Assembly: GCF_029962835.1 (NCBI RefSeq)
Contig: NC_080586.1
Location: 66,100,001-66,164,000 of the forward strand
DNA from: Magnolia sinica
Taxonomy: Eukaryota; Streptophyta; Magnoliopsida; Magnoliales; Magnoliaceae
DNA: 64,000 bases
Reading direction: 5' to 3'
The notes under the pieces were generated by a model that had not been told where the DNA came from, searched no databases, and saw nothing but the letters and a program-made list of their open reading frames with translations. Both the position numbers and the translations under genes were made by a program. Of the stretch, positions 1 to 12,510 are shown one piece after another; positions within the stretch are counted from its first letter, which is position 1; every line of letters begins with the position of its first letter.

Positions 1-163
1 GGGTCTTACAGATTATATAGAAAGCGGTTCAAGCTAATCTATCGATTAATTCAGTTTAGTACTTAATTAATTTTTCTACCTAATTTCCAAAGAATTCGGT
101 CCTTAGTGATTTTTTCTTGAGGTGATACTCGGGTCTTTGTATGAATTTTTCCGAGATGTTACA
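1..163 (-). mobile_element. End of a family-A LTR, cut by the window edge
   Basis: The stretch matches the terminal 160 bases or so of the complete family-A solo LTR at 24797-27984, including the shared 'gtctttgtatgaattttt' segment and the terminal GTTACA at 158-163. Directly after it the sequence becomes family-B LTR, so this copy is nested in a family-B LTR exactly as at 24797-27984. The rest of the element, and its left target-site copy, lie outside the window. The strand follows the family's TATA-like signal and is inferred. No coding capacity is visible. Confidence 0.8.
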
Positions 164-3100
164 ATCATGAATACCAACAGTCGTAGAAAGGCTATACAAA
201 TACAAGGCAGGAATACCATATGTCAACCAAAGGCTATGCAACTCAATGCAAAATACCATCAGCCATCCCAAGGTTAAGCAATGCGGGCCTATATAGCCAA
301 GTGCCATATGCAATGTACAATAAAATCATGCTAGTGCTCATATCCAATCCACATATAAGTACAGTTCATCTCTAAAAAATCACCAGGGTCAAGTACACTC
401 CACATAAACTGCCGCCTCCCTAGCTGCACAGCCCAGTGAGCATAAGAGACCTCACTACCCACCTGTGGACAACCAATCACCAACAAGGCTCGATGGTAGC
501 GGACCCATTTACGAGCTGGTCAAATTCAACCTAGCTTAAATGCCCCCTCACTCAGGAAGATAACGCCACACCCCTTTCTAACTGATCACGATACAGTGGG
601 AGACGTGGCCCAATGGTAAAGGCACCGGCACTCATGTTTTTCACTCGGTCTGGATGTTGGAGTATCTCCTGGTACCATGAAGGTTCTGGGACTTTCACCT
701 AAAGACAACCTACGTGCCCACAATGCTCAAACTAATATTTTCGGTGTCCAAATCTGGCCATCTATGATATGCCTGTGGAGACTACGACCTTGTGAAGCTA
801 GGGCGAGTATCAACCGTGCTATACAATGCCAGATGCATGAATCACACAAATCAACCATGCATCAGTCCTGCGCATATAGCACACTCAAGAGGGATAACTC
901 CATCACTCAGGGAGTCCCATAACAGCCTGCCCAATGACATAAACTATGACAAATCACATCTCAACCAAGCACATATATGATGCACATGGGAATGGGTCAT
1001 GAAGATAACTAAGTATGCTATGCGACGATATTGTACTCTCCTCATAATAAGATTGGTCTAGTTACTTAGACAATTTTACATGGAATAGAAAGAGCACAAC
1101 TACTAGTGGGGGCCTAGGGTAGCCCACAAAGACTAAGAGAACAATACTATAGGCCTAAAATGATAAGAATGGGTCTAACAAAGGGTCTAAGGTGGACATT
1201 CAACCACCAGTAGATGAGAATAAACTTAATAAATGGGTCTAGAGGGGTCCACAATGGGGACATTTAACCACCATTGTCCCCCAGAAGGCGGCCCAACAAA
1301 GATTTTACCTAAAGCAAGGCCCAAGGCCCAAGTACTACCTTAGAAATAAAATGGGCAGCAATACATATATATCATATCACATAATGGGCCCCAAGAAAAT
1401 GGCCCAAAGCCCTCACACAACATCATGGGCCCAAAAAGGCAAGCTATGATCCAAGAACAATGGCCACCGAATTCATGTATTATGTTGGACCTAATGGATC
1501 AGCCCATAAGCCCAAGCACATAGGTAAAAACATAACCAAGTTGGGTCAAATGGGCCCTTCAATATCAGCCCAAATATAGGTAAAATAGGTGAGAAATCAA
1601 GGACCCAGTCACATATACAATTTAGCCCACAGAGTCCAGCATAATGTGAAGACAGTCCATGTACAAGGACTGGGCCAAGGTTGGACATCGCAGCCCATCT
1701 GGGCCTGCTGGACATCTCAAAAATCTGGACTATACATTTGGGCCCAAGCAAACAACTACAAGGTGGGTCTTACTAGGCACCAATTAAGTCCAAAAATCTC
1801 AGAAATAAACTTATAGTGTGTGTACATAATACTCTCCATTTGGTGGGCCCCACGTCCTTACAATGTTCAGCAACATGTACAATTTATTCCTTAAGACGTT
1901 GGTGGATTTTTAGCCCATTCAGCTCTTGGGCCTGCTGAGGTCCAGCAGATAGTAATCTTGGGAAAAAATAAATTTTTATAGTGGCCCTTAGTCATCATAG
2001 TGGACCCAAATCAGATGGAGAGTGGGGATAAAACACATAAAATTAGGTGGGCCTGCTGCTGGACTGCAAGTCCAGCAGCTGCCCCAAAAGTCTGAACGTC
2101 CCAGGTGGGCCTAGGCATCCCTAAAGGCCTGGACAACCGGCCATAATTATATCAAGGTGGGCTTCATAAGTAGACGTCCCACCAGAGGACGGTCCACACT
2201 TCAGTGGGCCACACCAGAGAGGATGGTTGGAAGAAACACATACAACATGGTGGGCCACAAGGGGGGAGGACGACTAGCCCATGGCTGGACGTCAGCCCAG
2301 CTGGACGTCCAACAATGGTGGTGCCGTTCCAACCCAAAGAAACCCCCCAAAATTGGTGATTTAGGTGGCCCACAGACACCTGAGATGGGTCCCCACAAAG
2401 TGGGCCACAAGATAGATGAGGAGTAAGGCCATAATCGCATTCAAACATATTTTACAAAAATGGATCGTAAGGTCTAGAAATAAAATTACTGCAGGAAAAT
2501 GTTGCTGTCTCGAACTTATGCACCTCATTAGAGTAGGCCCAGGTCTACCAAAATTGGGAAAATATGTAGCCAACATCCCTTTACAAGTATACAACAGAGT
2601 GGGGTCCACAAAAGTGGCCCATCATCTTAGAATTATGCTGATATTTATGTTTCTTCAACATGCAGAGTAGCTGGATGGTCCAGAAATTTGTACTGCCCTC
2701 CCCTCTTGGCCCACTCTTTTGGGTGATCAATCAAGGACAGATGGAGGTGGACTTTAACATACATCAAGGTGGGGTCCACACCTCCAGGAATTAGCTATCA
2801 ATGGGGGTAAAAATGCCTATAATAAGTTCAATCTTCCATGCCAAGATCAATGAAAAATAACCCAGAAAATAGTCCAGAAATTTTTCGGACAGTAAGATAT
2901 AACTAGACACATCAGTCCATAACTGCTGGATAAAGGGGAAATACTCCACAAAAATGGTGATATGGTCCACCTTAGTGGGCCCCACAAACATCGAAACCAA
3001 ATCCCCAACCCAAAACTTCATGCGTGCAACAATAAGGCAGTAAGTGGGACGCCATTGTCCAGAAAATGGACAGCAAGGGGCATCCCACCTTGCTTGAATG

Positions 3101-4252
3101 GTCTGGACATTCCAGGGCCTGTAAGTGGGCCACACACATTAGAAATCAAAATCAGAGGAAGGGGAAATAAAATTTGGTCATAGGAGAGGGGCTCCGCCAC
3201 TATTTAGGCCCTCTTCATCATCACAACCATACACATCATCCATTATATCAATTACAAGCTAGATCTTGCACATGCATGCATCTAAAAATTGAATCTAAGG
3301 TGGGAATACAATCCCCACCAAGGATCTAGGGTCCAGATGGCCCCATACAGTATACATCAAAGAGAAATTGTCATAATGGAGTCCATGGAGAATGACCCCA
3401 TCAATGGATCATGCATGGAAAGGGTGGGCCATTGGCCACACCCATGGAGACATGGGGGACCTCCACCATCATTTAATGGGCCCCACAAGTTCCCATGAAT
3501 GAGAATAAGAAGATCTAAAGATAAAATCAGAAAAACCTATGCTAAATGAGCACCCACCTCAAGGGATATCCAAGATTCTCTTATCTCCAAGCTCCTTAAG
3601 CTCTAAGGGTCATAGATCTATGGTTAAGATTGAGTTTTAGGGGTTGGATTTAGGGGGAAAAGGGAGGAAAGAGGGCTGAAATTTGTTGGAATGGTGGACG
3701 TTTTTCTCTCTTACAAATGGAAAGGAAGAAAGGAAAAATGAAGAGAAAAGAGAGAGATGGAGAGATAAGGCATGGTAATGATGGCAATGTAGGCTCATGA
3801 TGAGCTTTGAGAAGCAAAACCATGATTGCTCATGAGAGAGAGAGATGTGCCATGATTAGTTTTGGAGAAAGGGTCCATGATTGCTAGGGGACTAGGGATC
3901 TAGGCTAGCTATAGGTTGGCTAGGTAATTATGAAAATGATAATGTCATGCATGTATAGGGTGGCGTGCACAAATGCTAAGTGGGTCCCACTAAAATACTA
4001 TCAAGGGTCCAAATAAAGTGCGGCCTACAATTTTTGATGTACACATCGAATTTACGCATGAGACGCGGCATTGAAACCGGAGCGCCAACGCAGTCACAAA
4101 TATATAGGTTTCGGGTCGATCTGGGTTGAGTTTACATGATTGGATTTAAGGATGATTGCAAACGATACTTATAGGTCGTGGGCCGCCGGAATTTGACCGG
4201 TAGGACTACCGGACCTAACGAAATAAAACGGATACTCGGTTAAGGGTTTGAC
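164..4252 (-). mobile_element. Family-B long LTR (copy B1), left part outside window
   Basis: Non-coding DNA collinear with the bounded family-B LTRs at 5737-9625 and 23057-32518. Shared blocks include the 'ccaaggctat gcgatgc'-type segment near 190, 'accacgatacagtgg'-type sequence near 590, recurring 'gtgggcc' modules, a GA-rich tract near 3830 and a 'gaccggtaggac' block near 4193. The right end is placed near 4252 by alignment and could be some bases earlier, because the usual CTTACA terminus is not clean here. The copy is interrupted on the left by a family-A LTR. The short reading frames inside it overlap on both strands and look like no known protein. The family resembles Tekay/Del-type Ty3/gypsy LTRs in length and termini; that lineage is inferred. 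Confidence 0.75.
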
Positions 4253-5736
4253 AATGTGAATGTTAAACACATTAAATATATAACAACATATAAAATAATT
4301 TCTAGTTTAGGAAATAATGAATTAAAAAAGTATGACTCCCATTCACAATTTTTTAGAAAAACATTTCATAATGTGGAAAGAAATTATGAGTTAATTTGTT
4401 TGCTCCACTCTAGCGTATGTGATCTTAAAAAAAACTATCGCAAATGGATGTGGTAAATATTTTATTATCTTTATTAATAATTATTCCAGATACAAATATG
4501 TTTATATGTTAAGATTTAAGGATAAAACATGTTATAATTTTATAATTTTCAAAATCAAAGCTGCAATTCAATTAAAAAAAATATATTTTAAATAACAGAG
4601 GTGGAGAATACACTTACAAGGACTTTGACATATTTTGCAAATGTAATGGGATTATTTATGAGGTTACTACTCCATATGCTCCCCAACAAAATGGAGCAAC
4701 ATAATGAAATAATAAAACTTTAATCAATATAGTGAATGGTATGTTGCTTAGCTGTAGTATCATTATTGGCTTTTTGGGAGAAATTCTTTATTTTGTATGT
4801 TATATTCTTAATAAAGTGCATTTTACTAAATTAAAGATAATTCCTTATAAACCATGGAAAGATATAAAACCATACCGTAATTATTTTACGGTGTGGGGCT
4901 ATCTTGCACATGTCTGATTAACATAACTTAAAAAACTCAAACTAAGAGCCAATATTTTCTCATGTGTGCTTATAGGTTATGTCTCCTCTAATAGGACATA
5001 ATTTTTTAGACATTAGGCAAAATATTATAATTGAATATAAAGATATAAAAAATGTTTAAAACATCTTTCCTTATAAATTAAGAAAAAGTAGGGGTCAATT
5101 AAGTGGGAGTTCATATTTGGGAAAAAATTTCAGATTCACCCAACTCAAATCCTAGAAGAAACAAATGACGTAAGATTGCTAAGAATTATGGTCCTAATTT
5201 CACGTGTTTCAAGCTCAACTAGATGGCGACCTTATGACATTCAATGAAGCTTTATTTTCTTATGATGCTATCTTTTGGAAAGAAGGTATCAATTATGAAA
5301 TAAATTGCATCAAATCTAATAACATATAAAAATTAATTGATTTACCTCATATAGTAAAAGCTTTAGGCTGTAAATGAATATTCAAGAAAAAGTATAAGCT
5401 AATCACTTAATTGAAAAATATAATACCACGTTATTAACCAATAAATTCAAATAGAAATAAGGCATCAGTTACTTTAATACTTATTCTCTTATGCAAAAAA
5501 ATGACATCTATTTATATTTTATTTGCTATTGTTTCCACATATAATCATTTAATTCACTAAATGGATGTTAAAACTGCATTTCTAAATGATAAATTAGAAA
5601 AAAAAAAATACATGACTTGATCCAAAGGGTTTGTAGAATTAAGCCAATATGATAAGGTGTGTAGGTTGTTAAGATCCTTATATGGACTTAAAACGAGCTC
5701 TTAGGTAGTTGCACGAAAGGTTTGACAATGTGATTA
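4253..5736 (+). pseudogene. Ty1/copia pol remnant: integrase and start of reverse transcriptase
   Basis: Conceptual translation in shifting frames gives a copia pol order. Near 4370-4440 there is a GAG-pre-integrase-like segment (ERNYELICLLHSSVCDLK). Near 4442-4560 the integrase core start reads KYFIIFINNYSRY where copia families usually have FIDDYSRY. Near 4600-4700 comes RGGEYTYKDF and PYAPQQNGAT, then the WGEALL-like region and VWGYLAHV at 4732-4917. Reverse transcriptase begins near 5240 (FWKEGINYEI), with MDVKTAFLN near 5562 and LLRSLYGLK near 5670. Stops and frameshifts are frequent, and the usual Asp residues of the integrase motifs read as Asn. The remnant stops at 5736, where a solo LTR is inserted, and resumes at 9626. 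It is dead; gag and protease are not seen. Confidence 0.88.
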
Positions 5737-8700
5737 CGTCATGCCCCAAACTCGGAAACCGGGCTCACAAAATTCCTGATCGTCGAATTCGGCGCCGACA
5801 ACTTTCGTAGAACTCCATTCTCAGCTCCTAGCGCCCATTCACCAGGTTCCGATCCTGCGATGCTACGAGGAGGATTTTCTTACACCGGTTTGATTCGTAA
5901 TAAGCATAATCAAAGGCATAACCCACAAACAACAACCAAAAACTCCATCACATTTCCATTATGATCAAAAACTTTAAAAGTATAATAAGCATAAAAGGGA
6001 ATATACAATGATAATAAACAAAAAGCTCCAAGTTGATCTGCCTCAGCGCTGCTGTGCTCCAACGTCACCTGCACGCAACGGTCGTGCATAAGCTTATGGA
6101 AAGCTTAGAGGGCGGTGAAAGTGTGTGCACAATGTAGTAGTTATGCAATATCAGAGTAATGCGGAATATGCTAATGAATCCATGAATGCTACTAGCCGTA
6201 CCAAGGCTATGCGATGCGAGGCATGGATGATGTCGGCCAAACCAAGGCCATTTGGTGCGAAATGCAACTTAAGCATGTGAATCCTCATCTAAGTCCATAT
6301 ATCAATACAGCTCGACTCTGAAATATCATCGGGGTCTAGTACACTCCAAGCCAGATCGCCACCTCATCGTGCACAATATGGTGAGTGGAAAAGACTTCAC
6401 TATCCGCTTGCCAATATCGGGCTCGGCTCGTCAATAGCGAACCCATTCCTCGAGCTGGTCAGACTCAACCTAGCTTTAGCCCCTCCTCTCGGGCCGGTAA
6501 GGCCGCACCCCCTTCCAACCGACCACGATACAGTGGAAAGCGCAACCGTTTGGTAATCGGCACTCGACGCTCATGCACCCACTTGGTCTAGACGTTAGAG
6601 CAACCTCCTGGTACCATAAGGGTTTAGGGACTTTCACCCAGGGATATCTATAATACCCCATGTAGAATAAGATTTTTGATATCCAATCCTGCCAACCACG
6701 ATACACCTGTGGAGGCTACAGCCCTGATGTCGCTAGGGCGTACAGTACCATATCACACCATGCAAATGCATGAATCATACTATCCAGTCATGCAACAATC
6801 CTGTGCGTATTGTGCGCTCATGTAAGGCAACACCACCTAATCAGGAGCCCTTAAATAATCTGCCCGAAGGCATATACTATGATCAGTCACTTCTCATATC
6901 AAGCATACATATGATGCGTATGATTATGAATCATGGAACTATACTAAACATATTATATGGTGATGGACGTTGTTCGTAATGAAGATGGGCCTAGATGGCC
7001 TACATATTACATGTACAGGCCTATCAATGGGCCCTAGGGAGAGTCATAATGTGGACATTTAACCAACACTATACTTGCAATGTGGACGTCAAACCATCAT
7101 TGCTCCCAAGGCATAGCCCGCCGTAAACATCATTACATAAACCATGTTGGGATCACACATTTCAATGGACCTTAGGTACATCCCATTGGGCCTTCAATAT
7201 ATCAAATGAGCCGCATCACATGGGCCTTACATTCGTCAAATGGGCCGCATTAATGGGCCTCACCAACGGGCTTGAAGTACATTGCAATGGGCCATAACCC
7301 ATGGGCCTTAGAATACATCAAAATGGGCCTCGTAATATGGGCCTTGTATATACATATCAAGGTGGGCCTCAATGGACGGCCCACAAATACACCAAGATGG
7401 GCCTTAACACATGGCCTTAAATTAATTTTCAAAATGATTGGACGGTTTAGATGAAACACATGCATCATGGTGGGTCTTATAAAAGCCCACCATCATATAT
7501 GTATATATATATATATATAATATAATATATAATATATATAATATAATATATACTATATATATAATATAATATGATATAAACCACATCCAGGCCCTGGACG
7601 GCCTGGACAGTGATATATAACATATATAATATATATAATATAATATATATTATATATAATATATACCATATATATATAAAATATAATAAAATTATCATCG
7701 TCCAGGCCCTGGATGGCCTGGACAACACATATATCAGGTGTAGCCCCACGTGGGGCCCACCGAAATGTTAAATTTCCATCCAATCCGCTGAGAGGGAGGA
7801 CCCAGAAGAGTTTCAATGGCAGCCACTTAATCCCACTGTTTCTTATCGTGTGGGCCACCTGAGATTCGGATGTGGCTGATATTTGGAGGGGACCTACTTC
7901 TGGGGGTGGCCCACCTAATGAATGGGTTTGATATTCAATATACATCATGGTGGGGCCCACGATAGGGGCTGTGGGTTGCTGCCATCCGCCCGTCTGCTGC
8001 TACGCAGGCAGCGCCTGCTGCCTTCTGACACAGCAGCAGTGCCTGCTGCTGCTGATGTTATTATTAATTTTTTAATTTCCCACGGTTTTTCACATGTGGG
8101 GCCCAACGAGTCCAATATTCAATATATTTTTGGCACATCAAAACTTCAGGGTAGATTTTAATGGTAGACACACTGTTTGCTATGCTATGGCCCGCCCGTA
8201 AGTCTGATTGGTCCCATCTTTCGGCTCAACGCCTAAAATGAGCTTGGGAAAAGAATGGACGGCGTGGATTGAATACATACATCAAGGTGGGGCCTATAAG
8301 AGTGGGCCACCCCATAAGCTTGGAAACAAGCTAATATTTGTGTTTTCCCTTCTTGTCCAGCGTCCAGGGACGCTGGACGATTTGACAGTCCACATGCATT
8401 GGGGTGGGCCCTACTTAGGTGGGCCACCAAATGATGGATGGTGTGGGTACTACACATATAAGGTGGGCCCCACTTTAAGATGTTTGGAGAAAAATTCATA
8501 CCTCGTGGTGGGGTCCATCTAGGTGGGCCACACAACCATATCATGATCTCATAAAAGAAAATGAAATAGAGAGGGAGAGAGAGGGATAGAGAGTGAGACA
8601 CGCATGATGGAGGGACCCCGACACTATGGGCCCTCCCTTGTACTAAATCATACATCAAGTGGGTCCCATTACACATGGGCCCAATAAATCACAATCTAAC

Positions 8701-9625
8701 GGTGGAGATCCCTTCACTAAAATAGACGGTCTAGATGACCTTAGGTATTCAAGAAAAAATAAACATCATAATGGGGTCCATGGAGAATGGCCCCATCATG
8801 GAATGATCATGATGATCAAAGTGGGCCATCGACCACATCTTAGGGTCCCAAGTGAGATCCAAACCATTGATCGGTTAGCCTCACTTGGCCCATCTTAAAA
8901 ACATTAAAACTATTTGATCAAAGCACCCACCGCTTGATCTTCTTACTCCCTTAGCTTCCTTAGCTCCTTAGCTTCGATTCCAACAGAGGAGATTAGGTTT
9001 GGATGGTTGAGATGGGAGATGAGAGGGTGGGAAAAGTGGGCCACACTTGTGGCTCTCTTGGAGTGAAAGAGCTTGGACATATGGAGGTTTTTGGGTTGCT
9101 TGGATTGTGATTTGAAAATGAAGGAGAGAGAGAGAGTTGTAAAGAGAGATGGGTGATGTGTGATGGAGTGATGGATGAGAGAGAGAGGGATGGGTGTATA
9201 AGGCTTCTTTTGACTTTTGTGGCAAATGGTGTAAGAAAAGTATGGGCTTATAAGAACTTTTTGACTTTTGTGGTTGCTTGGGAATGGGTGAAAGGTGATG
9301 TGTACTTGACATGTTAAGATTGATGGATTGATGTGACATCTCGTAGAGATTCTCTCATAATTCGCATGCGCGACGTTTTCCTCGCAATGAACGCTGGCTT
9401 GTATCTCCTGGCTAGAGTATCGGATCGGCGCGTGAGTCGCGACATCGGAACCGCGGCAACGGCGCGGTCGCTAGGGTACACTTCTTGGGTTGAGTCGACT
9501 CGGGTTGACGGCGTGCACCTCAGGGTCGCACGCAAACATAGGATAAGGGTTGAAGGTTGCCGAAATTTGACCGGGAAGACCGCAGAAGTCTATTGAATGG
9601 TACGGTCTAGGATACGGGGCTTACA
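5737..9625 (-). mobile_element. Complete family-B solo LTR (copy B2), 3.9 kb
   Basis: A 3,889-bp element begins CGTCATGCCCC and ends GGGGCTTACA, flanked by the perfect 5-bp duplication GATTA at 5732-5736 and 9626-9630. The first base is probably a T-to-C change, since copy B3 starts TGTCATGCCCC. A 5-bp TSD, TG..CA-like ends, no internal coding region and a second copy of the same sequence elsewhere together indicate a solo LTR left by unequal recombination. It lands inside copia reverse transcriptase, so it is younger than that element. Read on the minus strand it begins TGTAAGCCCC and ends GGGGCATGACG, like many Tekay/Del LTRs; orientation and lineage are inferred. Reading frames inside are short and overlapping. 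Confidence 0.93.
7493..7690. repeat. AT-rich (TA)n/(TAATA)n microsatellite with duplicated spacer
   Basis: Two blocks of alternating TA and TATAATA repeats (about 7493-7576 and 7612-7690) lie inside the B2 LTR. They are separated by 'ccaggccctggacggcctgg', and a near-identical GC-rich spacer follows the second block at about 7700-7722. The GC-rich spacer is itself partly palindromic. This looks like local duplication of a microsatellite plus its flank within the LTR. Confidence 0.85.
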
Positions 9626-10700
9626 GATTATGTTTAATGAATTTAAAAGTATGAGGGTGAATGATGCCTTTATTCTAAAGTATCTAGAAATTCTCGAGTT
9701 TTGGTTTGTCTATAGTAAACGATCTTTTGATTTTTTGCACAAATCTCGAGGTCATCAATAACATTAAAAAAAACCTATCTTCTCAATTTAACATGAAAGA
9801 CTTTGGAAAGGTCATTGTCATTTTAGGGATTAAAATCATAAAAAATTGAACTGGCATAACATTAACTAAATCCTATTATATCGACAAAATATTGAGAAAA
9901 TATGATCACTTTGAATATAAAATCGCATGTACACCTTCAAACCTTAATAATAAATTAGATCGAAATACTAAATATAGTGCATCTCAATTATAATATGTGG
10001 GTGTTGCTGACAGTGTAACTTTTTCTTATGCTATGAATTATACTAGGTTTGATATCGCATTTATGGTGAGCAAACTAAATAGGTATTCTAACAACCCGAG
10101 TTATGAGCATCGAAATATTATTCATAGGTTCCTAATACATATTGAAAGGACATGAAACTTTAACCTTCATTACTAGAAGTCCCCTGCCGTAATTGAAGAT
10201 TATAATTATGTTGATTATAATTTAAATACTTACAGTTTCAAATTCATAGATGGTTGTATTTTCACTATAGTAAGTGGAGTTGTCTTATGGAAATCAAAGA
10301 AACGACTTGTATAACTCAATCCACAATGGAATTAGAATTAATTGTTCTAATTATAGCTGATGAGGAGGTAGAATAAATAAAAATCTTTTGATAGATATAT
10401 CCTTTTAAATGAAACCAATACCATCTATATCCATTCTTTATGATAACATAGTTACCATGAGAAAGGTCAAGAACAAGTATTATAATGAAAACTTCAGACA
10501 AATTTATTTAAGGCATGGTTATATGAGACCACTATAAAAAAATGGTATAATTACTTTAAACTTTATAAAATTCGAAGAGAATATAATAGATCTCTTAATT
10601 AAGGGCTTAATCATTAAAAAAAAAGTCTAAAAAACACCGAGGGAGATGGGACTTAAACCTATAGAAAAATGAATTACTAGAAATAATAACACAATCTAAG
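9626..10700 (+). pseudogene. Ty1/copia pol remnant: reverse transcriptase end and RNase H
   Basis: This continues the gene broken at 5736. Removing the LTR and one GATTA restores a copia-like run across the join (RFDNVI, then MFNEFK). The catalytic YVDD box reads IVNDLLIF at about 9708-9731. NMKDFGKVIVILGIKI follows, then FNMKD-type and SKLNRYSNNPS segments to about 10110. RNase H continues with VLWKSKK near 10285, STMELELIVL near 10320, and AD.LIKGLI-like sequence near 10590. A short RGDGT-type segment near 10640 resembles the end of copia pol. Many stops and shifts are present, and the first Asp of the YVDD box is Asn. It is not functional. Confidence 0.88.
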
Positions 10701-11777
10701 GACTAAAGATTCTAAGAATTAGGTTTAATGGAAAAAATGAATTTTCGAATGACTCCCAATTAAATACATTACATATGGGAGTGCCTTTTAAGGTGAAATG
10801 TCAATTTTTACAGAGACATTTTGATAAATTCATGCATATAAATGTGAAAGTGTAGCTGCTTCTTATGAGAAGTAGTCTAATTATCTGAAGTGCTCATGAA
10901 ATTGGAATATTATACATGGCTTTAACTTGCAACTCTAAACATCACATAGACACTTAAACTATTGTGTGTGTGTCTCGTGTATGTTATACATTTAAAAATT
11001 TAAATTTAAGACCTGCTTCATTAATTTGTTGTAGTCTAAGTACATTTCAGTAAGTAAAGTTTAAAACGATTCGTCACAGTCATTTATTTACAGTAGTTCT
11101 TCATCATGCTTTGCTTTTATTATTTGAAGTAAGTAAAGAATTGTTGGGATATTTTAAAAAATAAAGGGTAAAAAATGAAAAAAATATTTTTAAAAAGTTA
11201 TTTTTTTCACATTTTATGCTAAAGTTTAGCTCCATATTAGATGTGGAGAAGAATTCTAAAAGGTTTATAAGTATTTTTTTTCATTACTGTTTTGAATTGA
11301 TGCACTACTATGCATGGGCCTTTACATGCACTCGATGTTGGCCTAGTGGGAAAATTGGCTCGGAAACTAGTTAATTGGGTGTGCGCGTATATATACATAC
11401 TCACACGTAGAGGAAATCGAGCTCCGGTGGCCTTGCACAAGTCACTTTATATAAGTCAAAATTGGATTATTTTTGTAAAATAAAAAATTACGTTGTTTTA
11501 TTTTAATTAATCCTTTTAGTTTGTTAGATGTGACCCATCTTTTTTTGTATCCTCATATGTGTGTCGTATCTCCACACGAGTGAACTTCATCTCCATATAT
11601 GTGGCACGTACATATGATGTACCAACTTCATAGTAGAATTATGTCTCTTTCTCTCTTGTGTCAATAAAAAAAGAGTTTTTGTCTTTTGCGTTTTACACAT
11701 CATCTCTTCTCTATCTTTTTAAAAAAATATTTCTTTTTATTCTCTTTAGGTAGATGAAGGTATGATGGTGTTCTTAG
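10701..11777 (+). mobile_element. Copia 3' untranslated region and probable 3' LTR start
   Basis: AT-rich sequence follows the end of the copia pol remnant. A purine-rich stretch 'aagtaaagaa' is followed at 11142 by TGTTGGGATATTTT, a typical copia LTR beginning. The sequence continues through 'gtgcgcgtatatatacatac' (about 11380) to the hAT-like insertion at 11778. The LTR appears to continue after that insertion to about 12620. I could not find the LTR's right terminus or a paired 5' LTR, so the boundary is a judgement from composition and position. Confidence 0.45.
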
Positions 11778-12510
11778 TAGAGCTGGGCACGATCCGACCT
11801 GATTGAATCGGTCGATTCTGATCCGATCCGAAGGCCAGGATCAGGTCAGATCGAGTAGGCCCACTTAGATCCGACCGTACATTGAGTCGAGTTCGAGTTA
11901 GTGGCCAATCCAGACCGATCCGATCCTGATCGGGTCTCCTATATAAGTTATGTTTTACTTTTTTACTACCCTCACCCCAATGAAAGCCCTAATCTCTAAC
12001 CCTTCTTTACTCGAACGAGCGGCGCCGCACTCACCCATCTCGATCCGACCACTCAAAAGCTTGGCACCCATCTTCACCGTTCATCTTCCTCCATTGATTG
12101 GGTAGGTTCCATTTTATTTTTTATTTTTTTGTGTGTTTTTGAGCGGTGGCCCGCCCTGGCTCGCTGGTGGACCACACGAGGTCGGGACCTCATTGGCTCG
12201 GCTGCAGCATCTTGCCCTGGCTCTCCTTTTTTTCTCTCCCGATTTCCCACCTCTCATTCTTTCTCTCCTCCTCTCTCCCTCTCTTTCCCGATTTCCCTCC
12301 TAGACAGACTCAATTTGATCCAACTTGGTTCGGTTTCCTTGACCGAGTTGGACTTGGTTCAGGTTAGGCCAGCAAGGATTCGGATTGGATCGAGTCAGCC
12401 CTGCTGGACTCAGTCCCGGATCGGATCGTGTTCGGGTCAGGTTCTTGGAAAAATCGGATCGAGTCAAGTTAGACCCAATTTGGTCTGACTCGACTCGATG
12501 CCCACCTTTA
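11778..12510 (+). mobile_element. hAT-like non-autonomous element (family C, copy C3)
   Basis: A 733-bp element with ends TAGAGCTGGGCACGA and TCGATGCCCACCTTTA is flanked by a perfect 8-bp duplication GTTCTTAG at 11770-11777 and 12511-12518. The inverted ends (TAGAGCTGGGCA against TAAAGGTGGGCA) and the 8-bp TSD fit the hAT superfamily. Subterminal DNA is rich in GATCCGA and GACTCGA repeats. The interior is unlike copies C1 and C2. It holds 'gaaagccctaatctctaacc', a CG-rich stretch and 'gattgggtaggttcc' with a donor-like GT, then a CT-rich tract at 12225-12300, so it may derive from a promoter/5' exon region. No transposase is seen; the 119-residue frame across it is not recognisable. Confidence 0.92.

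Noticed and set aside
4245..5733. Identical 15-mer GGTTTGACAATGTGA at 4245-4259 and 5719-5733, both near LTR borders
   Set aside because: A 15-mer match is expected about once or twice by chance in 64 kb. It does not line up as a target duplication of either LTR.
9333..9596. 87-residue frame with more balanced composition
   Set aside because: It is part of the conserved family-B LTR terminal block seen in three copies and is not preserved as a frame in the others.
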